Assembly: GCF_001192835.1 (NCBI RefSeq)
Contig: NZ_DF968182.1
Coordinates: forward strand, 1,862,345 to 1,926,344
From: Lentimicrobium saccharophilum
GTDB taxonomy: Bacteria > Bacteroidota > Bacteroidia > Bacteroidales > Lentimicrobiaceae
DNA length: 64,000 nucleotides
Reading direction: 5' to 3'
In this document: in pieces, positions 9,774 to 18,930 of the stretch
Numbering within the stretch: position 1 is the stretch's first letter
How the letters are laid out: the number at the start of each line of letters is the position of its first letter
Made by a program: the position numbers and the translations under genes
Notes under the pieces: generated by a model
Told to the model about the DNA's origin: nothing
Database searches by the model: none
What the model saw: the letters and a program-made list of their open reading frames with translations, nothing else

Positions 9774-9814
9774 TTATCTCAGGAAAATAAAAGCCTGACG
9801 CTGTTTGCCGGGGC

Positions 9815-11110
9815 TTACTTTGTGAAGAAGCTGAGGACAAACAATACTGCAAGCACATACATCACCGGGGTGACTTCGCGGTATTTTCCGGTCAGCAGTT
9901 TGAGCAGCACATACGAAAGCATTCCAAACACGATACCTTCGGCAATAGAATAGCTCAGGGGCATCATGATAATGGTAAAGAAAGCCGGAATCGCTTCGGT
10001 GAAATCATTGAGATTGATTTTAAGAATGGGAGACATCATGAACAATCCCACCAGGAAAAGTACCGGAGCGGTTGCGGCAGCCGGAATCATAAGGAAAAGC
10101 GGGGCAAAGAAGAGCGCCAGCAGGAACAATCCTGCCACCGAAAGAGAAGTAAGTCCGGTACGCCCGCCTTCAGCTACGCCCGAAGCACTTTCAACGTAAG
10201 TGGTTACTGTACTGGTTCCCAGCATGGCTCCGAAAGTCGTTCCGAAAGCATCGGCAAAGAGTGCCTGCTTGGCATTGGGAATTTTACCGTCTTTTGTTAG
10301 CATTCCGGCTTTATCGCTGACGCCAACGAGTGTTCCAACCGTATCAAACATATCCACAAACAAAAAAGTAAACACCACTACCAGCATATCTGCAGTAAAA
10401 ATCTCATGAAATTCAAGTTTCATGAAGATGGGAGACAAAGAAGGCGGCAAGGATACCAGATGTCCTTTCGGTATCTGGGTGACCCCCAATGGCAATCCGA
10501 TAATGGTGGCTGCAAAAATCCCGATCAGCAGGGCTCCCTTAACATTTTTTGCAAGCAGCACCCCGGTAATGATAATTCCTGACAGTGCAACAATCACGGC
10601 CGGTGATTTGACCGATCCAAGCCCCAGCAGTACAGCATCGTTGTTGACAATGATCCCGGCATTCTGCAGACCAATAAAGGCAATAAAGAGTCCGATACCC
10701 GCCGAAACGGCGTGCTTCATATTCATAGGTATGCTGTTGACGATCAGTTCCCGGATATTGAATGCGGTGAGCAGAATAAAAATAATCCCTTCGATAAATA
10801 CCGCGGTCAGGGCAAACTGCCATGAATGTCCCATGCCCAGCACAACAGTGAAAGCAAAGAAAGCGTTCAGGCCCATACCGGGGGCAAGGGCAAACGGCAG
10901 TTTCGCATAGAGCGCCATTACAAGGGTGGCAGCCAGGGATGCCAGGGCAGTAGCCGTAAAAAGCGCATTTTTATCCATGCCGGTGGCACTCAGTATAGAA
11001 GGATTCACGGCCAGGATATAGGCCATGGTCATAAAAGTGGTAAGACCCGCCAGCACTTCGGTGCGGATGGTGGTCTTATTTTCTGAAATTCTGAAGAATT
11101 TTTCTAACAT
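9815..11110 (-). CDS. AzgA-type (NCS2) purine permease
   Basis: A 431-residue inner-membrane transporter for hypoxanthine, guanine or adenine, driven by proton symport as in the AzgA/PbuG/GhxP group. The signature near the N-terminus is FMTMAYILAVNP, and the substrate region includes APGMGLNAFF and GTSTVTTYVESASGVAEGG, all typical of the family. About 12-14 hydrophobic segments span the protein, and the length is typical. The ATG at 11110 is 19 bases after the stop of the DUF5020 gene on the same strand, so the two form an operon in which the outer-membrane protein is made first. Which purine is carried cannot be told from the sequence. Confidence 0.92.
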   Translation of the reverse strand: MLEKFFRISENKTTIRTEVLAGLTTFMTMAYILAVNPSILSATGMDKNALFTATALASLAATLVMALYAKLPFALAPGMGLNAFFAFTVVLGMGHSWQFALTAVFIEGIIFILLTAFNIRELIVNSIPMNMKHAVSAGIGLFIAFIGLQNAGIIVNNDAVLLGLGSVKSPAVIVALSGIIITGVLLAKNVKGALLIGIFAATIIGLPLGVTQIPKGHLVSLPPSLSPIFMKLEFHEIFTADMLVVVFTFLFVDMFDTVGTLVGVSDKAGMLTKDGKIPNAKQALFADAFGTTFGAMLGTSTVTTYVESASGVAEGGRTGLTSLSVAGLFLLALFFAPLFLMIPAAATAPVLFLVGLFMMSPILKINLNDFTEAIPAFFTIIMMPLSYSIAEGIVFGMLSYVLLKLLTGKYREVTPVMYVLAVLFVLSFFTK

Positions 11111-11129
11111 AGTGATCCGGTTTCAGGGG

Positions 11130-11825
11130 TTAAAAGGTCCACTTCGCGGCAAGGGTCGGATTGACTGCAAAGCCCTTGACACCACCAAAGTTGCTGCTCA
11201 ATTCAATCTCTGTGCCCAGAGAAATATTCTGGGTAAAGTTATACCACAACTGGGGTTCCGATAAAAATATAAATTTGGTTTCATCCAATGATTCATCATC
11301 ATTTACAAACGCATTATCCTCTCTCCAGAAATCGGCAAAACCACTGAATGTCATTTTCTTGTTCAGGAAATGCATATACCAGACACCGGTGAGCTGAAAA
11401 GCGGCATCGTGCTTATCGCGGATATATTTGTACAACACCTGAAAAGTAAATCCGCGTGAAAAGTCTCCGTTGTTCCAGACATAATCCAGACCTCCCAGCC
11501 AGGCGTCATTGATCTGATAGGCTCCACCTGGCATAAACTGGCCAAACCCGCCGTTATACTCGGCATGAAATGCCAAAGGGGTTTTACCCAGATTGAAAGC
11601 TCGGGCAATTTCCCAGTAAGCCATACTGACTCCCTTTACATCATTGACGTTATAATCCATATCCACAAAGAAAAAAGTTGAGCCCCATTTATCGGGCCTG
11701 AACATCTCAACTGTGGTGGTGGGATACTGACGATCCTTACCAAAATCGTAATGTAACTGCACATTCTGGGCAAAAGTCCCCGTTACCGCAAAGACCAGCA
11801 GTAAGATCAGATAGTTTTTTTTCAT
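11130..11825 (-). CDS. DUF5020 outer-membrane beta-barrel (Tsx-like)
   Basis: A 231-residue outer-membrane protein. It has a signal peptide (about residues 1-19, ending TFAQ), alternating aromatic beta-strands throughout (FFFVDMDYN, WYMHFLNKKMTFSGFADFW) and a C-terminal strand ending in Trp-Thr-Phe, which suits insertion by the BAM complex. The sequence matches my memory of DUF5020, a Bacteroidota family related to the nucleoside channel Tsx. The downstream gene in the same operon is a purine permease, which supports a role in passing nucleosides or bases across the outer membrane. That role is an inference from context. A good promoter lies 30 bases upstream. Confidence 0.8.
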   Translation of the reverse strand: MKKNYLILLLVFAVTGTFAQNVQLHYDFGKDRQYPTTTVEMFRPDKWGSTFFFVDMDYNVNDVKGVSMAYWEIARAFNLGKTPLAFHAEYNGGFGQFMPGGAYQINDAWLGGLDYVWNNGDFSRGFTFQVLYKYIRDKHDAAFQLTGVWYMHFLNKKMTFSGFADFWREDNAFVNDDESLDETKFIFLSEPQLWYNFTQNISLGTEIELSSNFGGVKGFAVNPTLAAKWTF

Positions 11826-11855
11826 GTGATAAGTGGTTTTAGTTTAAAGCGCAGG

Positions 11856-11885
11856 CAAAAATAAAGCATAGCATGAATTTTCAAA
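11856..11885 (-). promoter_or_regulatory. Bacteroidota promoter (TTTG-N18-TATTTTTG)
   Basis: On the minus strand TTTG (11882-11885) and TATTTTTG (11856-11863) are separated by 18 bases. It should drive the DUF5020-purine permease operon with a leader of about 25 bases. Confidence 0.72.
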
Positions 11886-11979
11886 ATTCACCGGTTTTGA
11901 AATAAAAACCTCCGAAAACCGCGTCAATACAGAACATTGGTCGTTTTCGCCTGTTTATAGTGAACCAATTGTTCATAAA

Positions 11980-12402
11980 ATGTTAAAAACAATATCTGAA
12001 ACCCGGCACGGGAGGTTTACGGATGCCGGACTGTTGCTTGCACGCGTGGCCGCAGGCGCCATGATGTTGACACACGGTATTCCGAAAATCCTGAACTATT
12101 CTGCGATCGTTGCTTCCGGAAAATTCCCGGCCATATTTGGCAGTGCGGAGCTGGGACTCTCCCTGGCGATTATAGCAGAGGTGGGGATGTCGATATTGCT
12201 GATCTTCGGATTGCTGAGCCGGCTGAGCACCATCCCGCTGATCATCACCATGCTTGTAGCCGCCTTCTATGCCCATGCCGGTGACCCCTTCAATGCCAGA
12301 GAGCCTGCTTTGCTATATCTTACAATGTATCTGATGATTTTACTGGCGGGGCCCGGAAGATACTCGGCAGACCATCTTATTCGCAGCAAATACCGGAATT
12401 GA
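11980..12402 (+). CDS. DoxX family membrane protein
   Basis: A 140-residue inner-membrane protein with four hydrophobic helices (about residues 17-35, 55-75, 80-100 and 110-128). The pattern LLLARVAAGAMMLTHGIPKI near the start and HAGDPFNAREPALLYL are typical of DoxX/DoxD-like proteins. Members have been tied to thiosulphate-quinone reduction or to redox stress, but most, including this one, have no known function. It is divergent from the purine operon and converges on the next gene with only 18 bases between stops, so there is no room for a large terminator. It is probably transcribed alone. Confidence 0.82.
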   Translation: MLKTISETRHGRFTDAGLLLARVAAGAMMLTHGIPKILNYSAIVASGKFPAIFGSAELGLSLAIIAEVGMSILLIFGLLSRLSTIPLIITMLVAAFYAHAGDPFNAREPALLYLTMYLMILLAGPGRYSADHLIRSKYRN

Positions 12403-12420
12403 AATCCGTGAAGCGGAGTC

Positions 12421-12891
12421 TTAAAGAAGTTTTAACTCCTCCTGGTAATCATGCCTCAGGTCTTCGTGCAGCGATGGCAGCAGCTTCCTGACCTTTTCGA
12501 GCTGCCCGGCGTAAAGATTGACAATTGAAGTAACCTCAGGCAACAACATGCCGGTGTTTTTCATGGTACGGCAGAAAAACAGCCGCATTTCCACTTCAAA
12601 CTGCTTTGAACCTGAAAAGCGAATGAATTTGTTGACGGTGCGGAGTATTTTGCGGATGCTTTTCCGGATGTAATAACTGCTGGCGGGATTGATTTCGCTG
12701 AAGGATTGTGTGATTTCGTGCTTAACCGACCGGAGAAAATCTTCTTCATCCCCGGTTTCGAACAACAGGTATGACATCAGCTCTTTGTTTTCGTTCCGGA
12801 ATCTGGCCAGGCGAAGGCAAATCTGCACCAGTTCCTTTTGCGGCAGGCGGTTCAGCTCCTGCCTGATCAGGGTGACTGATGCAGGTTTCAT
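12421..12891 (-). CDS. Conserved hypothetical alpha-helical protein
   Basis: A 156-residue soluble, mainly alpha-helical protein rich in Lys, Arg, Glu and Leu with no signal peptide or membrane segment. I do not recognise a family. Its start codon overlaps the stop of the DUF3820 gene by four bases (12888-12891), so the two are translated together and likely act in one process. Charged helical segments such as SYYIRKSIRKILRTVNKFI would suit a nucleic-acid or protein-binding role, but this is a guess. Codon use resembles the neighbours. Confidence 0.65.
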   Translation of the reverse strand: MKPASVTLIRQELNRLPQKELVQICLRLARFRNENKELMSYLLFETGDEEDFLRSVKHEITQSFSEINPASSYYIRKSIRKILRTVNKFIRFSGSKQFEVEMRLFFCRTMKNTGMLLPEVTSIVNLYAGQLEKVRKLLPSLHEDLRHDYQEELKLL

Positions 12892-13115
12892 GACAGTTTC
12901 CCTTTTTTGATCGGATCCAGCAGATACTCCAGTCCGTTCAGCTTAATTTCATAAATTGTATGCAGCAACATGCCAAGTTTGCCTTCCGGGAAGCCTTTGC
13001 GCCCGAACCACTCCAGATAGGAAACCGGCAGATTGCAGAGCAACGTGCCTTTGTATTTCCCGAAAGGCATCGGCATGGTAACTAGTTGAACAAGTATCTG
13101 AGGATCAGGATACAT
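12888..13115 (-). CDS. DUF3820 family small protein
   Basis: A 75-residue cytoplasmic protein. MPFGKYKGTLLCNLPVSYL followed by EWFGRKGFPEGKLGMLL is the signature of DUF3820 (also called putative quorum-sensing-regulated virulence factor). The family is short and this copy is full length. The GKYKG...LP..YLxW pattern resembles small modules found attached to exonucleases and helicases, which hints at DNA or RNA binding, without proof. It is the first gene of a two-gene unit with the helical hypothetical protein and overlaps it by four bases. Confidence 0.8.
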   Translation of the reverse strand: MYPDPQILVQLVTMPMPFGKYKGTLLCNLPVSYLEWFGRKGFPEGKLGMLLHTIYEIKLNGLEYLLDPIKKGKLS

Positions 13116-13240
13116 AATCTAAACAATGTTTTTTATCAGGGTTCCGGCTGAGAAACCCCATCTGTTTCAACCGGATTCCGGACTCCGCGCCGGAATGCCG
13201 GGAGACAACCCTGTCTGACGCATCAAAGACTGCCACAGGT

Positions 13241-15118
13241 TTATTTTTCAAGCTTAAGAATCAGTGATTCGAGCGGTTCCACGGCAACTTTTACCGTACC
13301 CAATCCGTCCGTGACAATCAGTTCATATTTTTTTTCCTGGTAGAGCTGATCTGTAAGCTGATATTTACCATCCGCCAGTTGCCACTCCATTATAAGGTCC
13401 GAAGGAATTTTAAGTTCATACTCATCGGCGACCCAGTCTTTGAAATTTACAAGTATCAGCAGGTGTTCATCTTCAGACCAGCGGGCAAAGGCATATCCTT
13501 TCTCATAGTAACCGGGGCTGTTGGCGCGGTTGTAGGAATGCAGTTCCTGATACTTACCCATCAACGCGGAGCTGTTGATGGTAAAGTTGAGCAGGCGCTT
13601 GTAAAAATCGCGCAGTGCGGATTCTTCTGCGGTCAGTAAACCTCCGTCGAATTTTCCGTTGTTCATCCAGCGCTGGTGGGCAGGAACGCCCCAATAATCG
13701 AAAATGGTAGTCCTTGTTTCGCTGCCAAACCCTGCATTTCCTTCGCCGTGCTCCCCTACCTCCTGACCAAAATAGATCATGGTAGGCGCCGTGCTGATGG
13801 TGGCGCTCAGGGTCATCGCCGGTTTGCCTTTCAATGCATTGCCGGCGAAAGCCGGGCTGGGCAACCGCTGTTCGTCATGGTTCTCAAGAAAATGGAGCAT
13901 ATGATGCTCAATATCTGCCAGACCGGCCTGAATACCGGCAATATGGTCGGCCGAACCGTGGCCCTGTATGATATTTTTCAGCGTATCGTAAAGTTCCACC
14001 TTGTCATAGAGATAATCCATCTTACCCAGGTGAAGATAATCGCGATAGAGGGACGGATTGTAGACTTCGGCCAGGAGGAATGCATCGGGATTGGCATTTT
14101 TGATGGCTGAATTCATATAACTCCAGAATTCCACCGGCACCATTTCGGCCATATCAAAGCGAAAGCCGTCCACACCAAAACTGACCCAATAGAGTGCAAT
14201 ATCCCGGAACTTTTTCCAGCTGTCAGGCACATCTTTTCCTTGCCAGAAGTTATAATGATCGCTTACAGACTTTTGCCCGAAACCGGCCGGCAGGGTATCG
14301 AAATCTTTGGTGCCATCCGGTCTGACTCCATAATTAATTTTCACTGTCTCGTACCAGTCGTTGAAATCTGGCCGGGTCATTCTTGAACCGTTTCCGGTCC
14401 ATTTCGCGGGAAATTCCTCAAACTTCCCGTCGGCCATAGGATGCGGCTCGCCTCCCAGGGGCTTGTACCAGTCAGGAAATTCCGGGACACTGAATGGCTG
14501 CCCGGGAATATAATAAAAGTTATTGTTGCGTGCATATTCAACCGTTACATCGTCGGATACACCGAAATCCTCCGTTCCGGGAGGGTTGGAGAGCGATTTA
14601 TAATGCCTGGCCACATGGTTCGGCACAATGTCCATGATGGCCTTCAGGCCCTGCCGGTGGGTGCGTTCAAGCAAGGCCCTGAACTCATCAAGCCTTTTGG
14701 CAGGATCAACGGCCAGATCCGGGTTTACGTTGTAATAATCCTTAACGGCATAAGGAGAACCCGCCCGGCCTTTCACCACATCAGGGTCGTCGTTTGATAT
14801 TCCGTATGCTGTATAATCGCGGATCACGGCATGGTGCGGCACTCCGGTGTACCAGATATGGGTAACGCCCAGCGCCCTGATCTCTTCCAGTGCTTTGTCA
14901 GTGAAGTCATTAAACTTCCCTACCCCGTTATCTTCAATTGTCCCCCAGGGAATGTTTGCAGTATTGGTATTCCCGAATAACCGGGTAAATACCTGATAAA
15001 CTACTATTTTCTTATCAGATTGATCCATGGTTTGAGATTTTGTTTTGTCAGAAGTTCCTTTACAGGACAACAACACTGCCGGAGCAAGTAACGGAAAAAT
15101 CCAGCGAAACACTTTCAT
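13241..15118 (-). CDS. GH13 alpha-amylase family lipoprotein
   Basis: A 625-residue glycoside hydrolase family 13 enzyme expected to act on alpha-1,4-glucans. The N-terminus is a lipoprotein signal with lipobox LLSC (Cys19), so it should be membrane anchored. The four GH13 regions are present: DIVPNH (163-168), GFRFD with nucleophile Asp322, LLAEVYN with acid/base Glu351, and ENHD with transition-state Asp415. A C-terminal beta domain follows (about 530-625). No SusC/SusD genes are nearby, so this is not a standard polysaccharide utilisation locus. A TonB-dependent receptor gene lies upstream on the same strand and an esterase with a starch-binding module is close by. A -7 element lies 25 bases before the ATG. 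Confidence 0.93.
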   Translation of the reverse strand: MKVFRWIFPLLAPAVLLSCKGTSDKTKSQTMDQSDKKIVVYQVFTRLFGNTNTANIPWGTIEDNGVGKFNDFTDKALEEIRALGVTHIWYTGVPHHAVIRDYTAYGISNDDPDVVKGRAGSPYAVKDYYNVNPDLAVDPAKRLDEFRALLERTHRQGLKAIMDIVPNHVARHYKSLSNPPGTEDFGVSDDVTVEYARNNNFYYIPGQPFSVPEFPDWYKPLGGEPHPMADGKFEEFPAKWTGNGSRMTRPDFNDWYETVKINYGVRPDGTKDFDTLPAGFGQKSVSDHYNFWQGKDVPDSWKKFRDIALYWVSFGVDGFRFDMAEMVPVEFWSYMNSAIKNANPDAFLLAEVYNPSLYRDYLHLGKMDYLYDKVELYDTLKNIIQGHGSADHIAGIQAGLADIEHHMLHFLENHDEQRLPSPAFAGNALKGKPAMTLSATISTAPTMIYFGQEVGEHGEGNAGFGSETRTTIFDYWGVPAHQRWMNNGKFDGGLLTAEESALRDFYKRLLNFTINSSALMGKYQELHSYNRANSPGYYEKGYAFARWSEDEHLLILVNFKDWVADEYELKIPSDLIMEWQLADGKYQLTDQLYQEKKYELIVTDGLGTVKVAVEPLESLILKLEK

Positions 15119-15143
15119 AGCGGCTGATCTTTGGTTGATTATT

Positions 15144-15151
15144 CAAAGATA
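15144..15151 (-). promoter_or_regulatory. Bacteroidota -7 promoter element (TATCTTTG)
   Basis: On the minus strand TATCTTTG lies 25 bases before the ATG of the GH13 gene. The -33 element is not obvious. Confidence 0.52.
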
Positions 15152-15238
15152 AATAAAGTTTCCCAGCCGCAGATTGTTACCCGGAAATCCTTCTGCGACT
15201 TCCCTGCCGTTATATTAAAGATGAATCCGGAGGGTGAC

Positions 15239-17293
15239 TTACTTAAGTTGCAGCTGATATTTTACTCCGGCCAGCATCCAGCGTCCCGGCTGAAGTACAT
15301 TGGCATGATCCATCACTTTGGTATTCAATATATTACTGACTTCTGCAAACACCTGAAATGCGCCAGGGTTCCAGAATGCTTTTACATAGGCCAGCAACAC
15401 CGGGTGATAAGGAATTTCATCAACATATGCACCATCGACATAAGGCTGATAGCCACCGGAACGATCCTGAAAAGAAAGCTTCCAGTCGATACCGCTCTTT
15501 GAAGTAATTGAGTGGCCAAGGCTCATATCCACTTTGTGTTTGAGGATATCCAGCGCATAAAGCGAGGTAAAACCCCTGCTGTGCTTATCTGCCTTTGTCC
15601 AGGAATAATGCAGGCCGATATGCCTGACCACCTTTTGGCTGCCCGATTTCCGGAGGTCGAAATCCGCACCGGCTTCAATCCCGGCAACATGAATCATGGT
15701 ATGATTGAGGCTCTGCCAGATTTCGTTTCCGGCAGGTTTTACCCAGTCTATCATATTTTTTCCCCATTGCCGGTAAACGGATATCTCAGCATTTACAGCG
15801 CCTTTATTCAGCTTAAAACCCGATTCCAGCGCAAGCGCTTCTTCCGGTTTCAGATCAGGATTGCCGGCATTGGTCGGGCTGTTGTAGAACAGGTCGGTGA
15901 ATGTGGGCAATCGCAGTGTTCTGTTGGCCGTGGCGTACCATCTGATTAATTTATGCACCTGCCACCCGAGATCAATTCCCGGATAAATACTGATGCCATT
16001 TGGCAGTGAAGCATTCAGATGCATCAGCAAACCGGCGGAAACGGAGAAATTTTCAAGAAATACCGATTGCTCTGCCATCATACTGAGGGACTGCCGCTGA
16101 TACGATCTGGTAAATTCCTCTCCCGGTTCACCCGGAACAGACCTTGGCACGGCCATCGGATTCCCCAGCACATTGCTGAAAATATGCTCAAAACGGTAAT
16201 CGGCGCCCAGCGACAACCGGCCATAACCGGCTACATGCATCCAGTTAACGGTAGCTCCGGCAACATCTGTCATGTGATAATTGTGACCGGGATACCACAG
16301 CGGGGCATCATCACGGAAAAGTTCAAAACGGTCATGATGCCTTCTCCAGTAGACTGCCGGATTCAGGTTAATCCGCCTGCCAGGCTTATATTTAACGGAT
16401 ATAAATGCGGCACGGGTTTCCTCGGCCTGAGCCGGAAACCTGGGCGAATAAAAACTGTTTGCCCCGAAGGCGCGCTGTGTAAAGCCGGCCTGCATATCAA
16501 AGGAACCCGGTCCGGAAGGGACAACAGCCCTGTAAAACATATTGAGGTTACTGAAATCAGTATTTTCCTGATATCCGTTGCTCCTGTTCCAACCAAGTGA
16601 AATGTGCTGATTTATTTTACCCAATGCAAGCACTGCCGATACAGATGATTGAAAAAGACCGAATTCTCCGCCCGAGAGCGTTGCGGTGATTCCCCGCCTG
16701 TCCGGATCTGCCGTAATGATGTTGATGGCACCGTTAAATGCGTTCGGGCCGAAAATCCGGGCCCCGGGCCCCTGGAGCACCTCTATACGCTCAACCGAAG
16801 ATAAGTCAACCGGGAGATTCAGGTTGTGATGTCCCGTCTGGGGATCGGTCAGATTGATCCCGTTCAGTAAAATTAATGTCTGATCGAATGTTCCGCCCCT
16901 GATGCTGATGTCGGCCTGGATCCCGAAAGCTCCCCGCTGCCTGATATCCACACCGCGCAGATGTTCGAGCAATCCTGCCAGTCCGGCTGAGGAATGCTGG
17001 GCAATCTCCGTAAGGGTGACCACCTGAACAACGCGCATCAGCTCCGACTGAACGACCGGAGTACGTTGGGCGCTGACAACAACTTCTTCAAGTTCAATTT
17101 CACGCCCGGATGATGAGGATGGGATGGAATCCGGCTGCTCCTGGCTATGACCCGGCAGCACAAGTATGGAACACGACAGACTGAGCACGCCGATACGGAT
17201 GCTGCGTCCAAGGCTGCTGAATACCGCCCATGAACTGCGGCTCCAGCGCCGGAAGCTTATCACACCCGTCACTCCGGACTGAAGGTTTTCCAT
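15239..17293 (-). CDS. TonB-dependent receptor (BtuB/FepA type)
   Basis: A 684-residue outer-membrane receptor that would import a substrate using TonB energy. After a long, positively charged N-region and a hydrophobic stretch ending PGHSQ comes IELEEVVVSAQRTP, a TonB-box-like segment. The plug domain (about residues 75-185) shows GVDIRQRGAFGIQADISIRG and VERIEVLQGPGARIFGPNAF, and the rest is a barrel. It has no carboxypeptidase-like N-terminal domain and no SusD partner, so it is more like vitamin or siderophore receptors than SusC. I start at the ATG at 17293, because the longer frame to 17317 runs into the -7 promoter box. The ligand is unknown; no cobalamin riboswitch is present upstream. 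Confidence 0.9.
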   Translation of the reverse strand: MENLQSGVTGVISFRRWSRSSWAVFSSLGRSIRIGVLSLSCSILVLPGHSQEQPDSIPSSSSGREIELEEVVVSAQRTPVVQSELMRVVQVVTLTEIAQHSSAGLAGLLEHLRGVDIRQRGAFGIQADISIRGGTFDQTLILLNGINLTDPQTGHHNLNLPVDLSSVERIEVLQGPGARIFGPNAFNGAINIITADPDRRGITATLSGGEFGLFQSSVSAVLALGKINQHISLGWNRSNGYQENTDFSNLNMFYRAVVPSGPGSFDMQAGFTQRAFGANSFYSPRFPAQAEETRAAFISVKYKPGRRINLNPAVYWRRHHDRFELFRDDAPLWYPGHNYHMTDVAGATVNWMHVAGYGRLSLGADYRFEHIFSNVLGNPMAVPRSVPGEPGEEFTRSYQRQSLSMMAEQSVFLENFSVSAGLLMHLNASLPNGISIYPGIDLGWQVHKLIRWYATANRTLRLPTFTDLFYNSPTNAGNPDLKPEEALALESGFKLNKGAVNAEISVYRQWGKNMIDWVKPAGNEIWQSLNHTMIHVAGIEAGADFDLRKSGSQKVVRHIGLHYSWTKADKHSRGFTSLYALDILKHKVDMSLGHSITSKSGIDWKLSFQDRSGGYQPYVDGAYVDEIPYHPVLLAYVKAFWNPGAFQVFAEVSNILNTKVMDHANVLQPGRWMLAGVKYQLQLK

Positions 17294-17314
17294 ATACTGT
17301 TTGTTTTTGAGCGG

Positions 17315-17322
17315 CAAAGGTA
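17315..17322 (-). promoter_or_regulatory. Bacteroidota -7 promoter element (TACCTTTG)
   Basis: On the minus strand TACCTTTG lies 21 bases before the ATG at 17293 of the TonB-dependent receptor. It overlaps the alternative upstream start codon and so rules that start out. Confidence 0.58.
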
Positions 17323-17472
17323 GTCTAATTAAAGTTACATGGCTGATCAGCCATCATTCCGGTTATGGCAGAAAAACCGGATCTGCCTGTAAAGACAATA
17401 TTAACAGGCTGTTATGGCCAAAACCGGTATTTATCAGAAAAAACATACTTTTACAAAAAATTGACAACTGCC

Positions 17473-18879
17473 ATGAAAAAAGCATTCACACTGGTTTGCC
17501 TTATTTTACTGCTTCTGACTGGAATCGTCCGGGGCCAGGTAACTTTTCTGGTGACCTCACTGCCGGAAAATACGCCGGCACAGGACAACCTCTATATTGC
17601 AGGGGATTTTACCGGGTGGAATCCCGGATCGCCCGCTTATGCCATGCAGAAAAATACAGACGGCAACTGGTATATTACCCTTGCTGAGGAGGCGGAGGGG
17701 ACAGAGATCAGGTATAAATTTACCCGTGGCAGTTGGGCTACCGTTGAAAAAGGCCCGTCAGGGGAAGAGATTGCTGACCGCAGATTCACATTCGGCAACG
17801 GACAGACCGTTGAAGTCACCATACATAACTGGGCCGACGGCGGCAGCGGAAACAACTCTACTGCGGCCCCGAATGTGTATATAATGGATGAGGACTTCAT
17901 GATTCCTCAACTCAACCGGTCACGGAGAGTATGGATTTACCTGCCGCCTGATTACGACACCTCAGGCAAAGATTATCCTGTGTTGTATATGCATGACGGG
18001 CAGAATCTTTTTGATTCGAATACTTCATTTTCAGGAGAATGGCAGGTGGATGAAACACTGAACGCTATGGCCGGCGAAGGAATTGATGTGCCGGTAGTCG
18101 TTGGCATAGACAATGGCGGCATATACCGTATTGCGGAATACACCCCATGGGCCAGTCAGCAGTATGGCGGAGGAGATGGAGAGGCGTATGTCCGTTTTAT
18201 TGTTGAAACGCTTAAACCTTATATTGACCAAAATTACCGCACGCTCCCCGGAAGGGAGCATACCGGCATCATGGGAAGCTCCCTGGGCGGACTGATTTCC
18301 CATTACGGGGCCCTGCGGTATCAGCAGACTTTCAGCAAAGCCGGAATATTTTCGCCTTCCTACTGGTTCTCCGACAGCGTATGGTCATTCATCCAGAACA
18401 GCCCGAAACAGGCAAACATGAAGTTTTACCAGTTATGCGGCACCCTCGAAGGTGAAAACACGGTGGCACACATGCTCAGAATGAGCGATTCCCTTGAATC
18501 TGCCGGCTTTTCGCAGGAAGAAATCTTTAACAAAGTTGTTGAAGGGGGGCAGCACAACGAAGCACTCTGGCGCGATAATTTCAGGGAGGCCGTGCTATGG
18601 CTTTTCGGCAATGGCCCGGCGTCAGTTCAGGAACAGGCAGCAGTCAGAAAGCTGATCCTTTCTCCGAATCCTGCACATGAATATTTCCGCATCCTTAATC
18701 AGGAATCGTTGAATGCCGACAGTCTGATTATTATGGATATCAGCGGACAGGTTGCAAAAGAAATGAAGTATAAAACCAAAGGGCATTATGATATCCGCAA
18801 CCTGAAACCGGGAACATACCTTATCAGATTGCATTCAGAAGGATATTTGTATGAAGGTAAACTGATCAGGGGTAAATAA
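17473..18879 (+). CDS. Secreted esterase with starch-binding module and T9SS tail
   Basis: A 468-residue multidomain secreted protein. Residues 1-22 are a signal peptide. Residues 23-120 resemble a CBM20-type starch-binding domain (NLYIAGDFTGWNPG, GNWYITL, IRYKFTRGSW). Residues 140-390 are an esterase D-like alpha/beta hydrolase with RRVWIYLPPDY, YMHDGQNLFD, nucleophile Ser270 in GSSLGG and a late histidine in EGGQHNEALW. The end (ILSPNPAHE to LKPGTYLIRLHSEG) is a T9SS type A sorting domain. It is divergent from the TonB-dependent receptor. The nearby GH13 enzyme suggests work on decorated starch-like glycans, which is an inference. The frame is open back to 17365, but the signal peptide starts at the ATG at 17473. 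Confidence 0.88.
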   Translation: MKKAFTLVCLILLLLTGIVRGQVTFLVTSLPENTPAQDNLYIAGDFTGWNPGSPAYAMQKNTDGNWYITLAEEAEGTEIRYKFTRGSWATVEKGPSGEEIADRRFTFGNGQTVEVTIHNWADGGSGNNSTAAPNVYIMDEDFMIPQLNRSRRVWIYLPPDYDTSGKDYPVLYMHDGQNLFDSNTSFSGEWQVDETLNAMAGEGIDVPVVVGIDNGGIYRIAEYTPWASQQYGGGDGEAYVRFIVETLKPYIDQNYRTLPGREHTGIMGSSLGGLISHYGALRYQQTFSKAGIFSPSYWFSDSVWSFIQNSPKQANMKFYQLCGTLEGENTVAHMLRMSDSLESAGFSQEEIFNKVVEGGQHNEALWRDNFREAVLWLFGNGPASVQEQAAVRKLILSPNPAHEYFRILNQESLNADSLIIMDISGQVAKEMKYKTKGHYDIRNLKPGTYLIRLHSEGYLYEGKLIRGK

Positions 18880-18930
18880 TTCATGACTCAATAAAATGGC
18901 CATACCGGCGTTAGCAATGCCGGTTAATCC

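Noticed and set aside
13241-17293. Polysaccharide utilisation locus
   Set aside because: No SusD gene is present and the TonB-dependent receptor lacks the N-terminal carboxypeptidase-like domain of SusC proteins.
15239-17293. Cobalamin (BtuB) receptor assignment for the TonB-dependent receptor
   Set aside because: No cobalamin riboswitch or cobalamin genes are next to it, so the ligand stays open.
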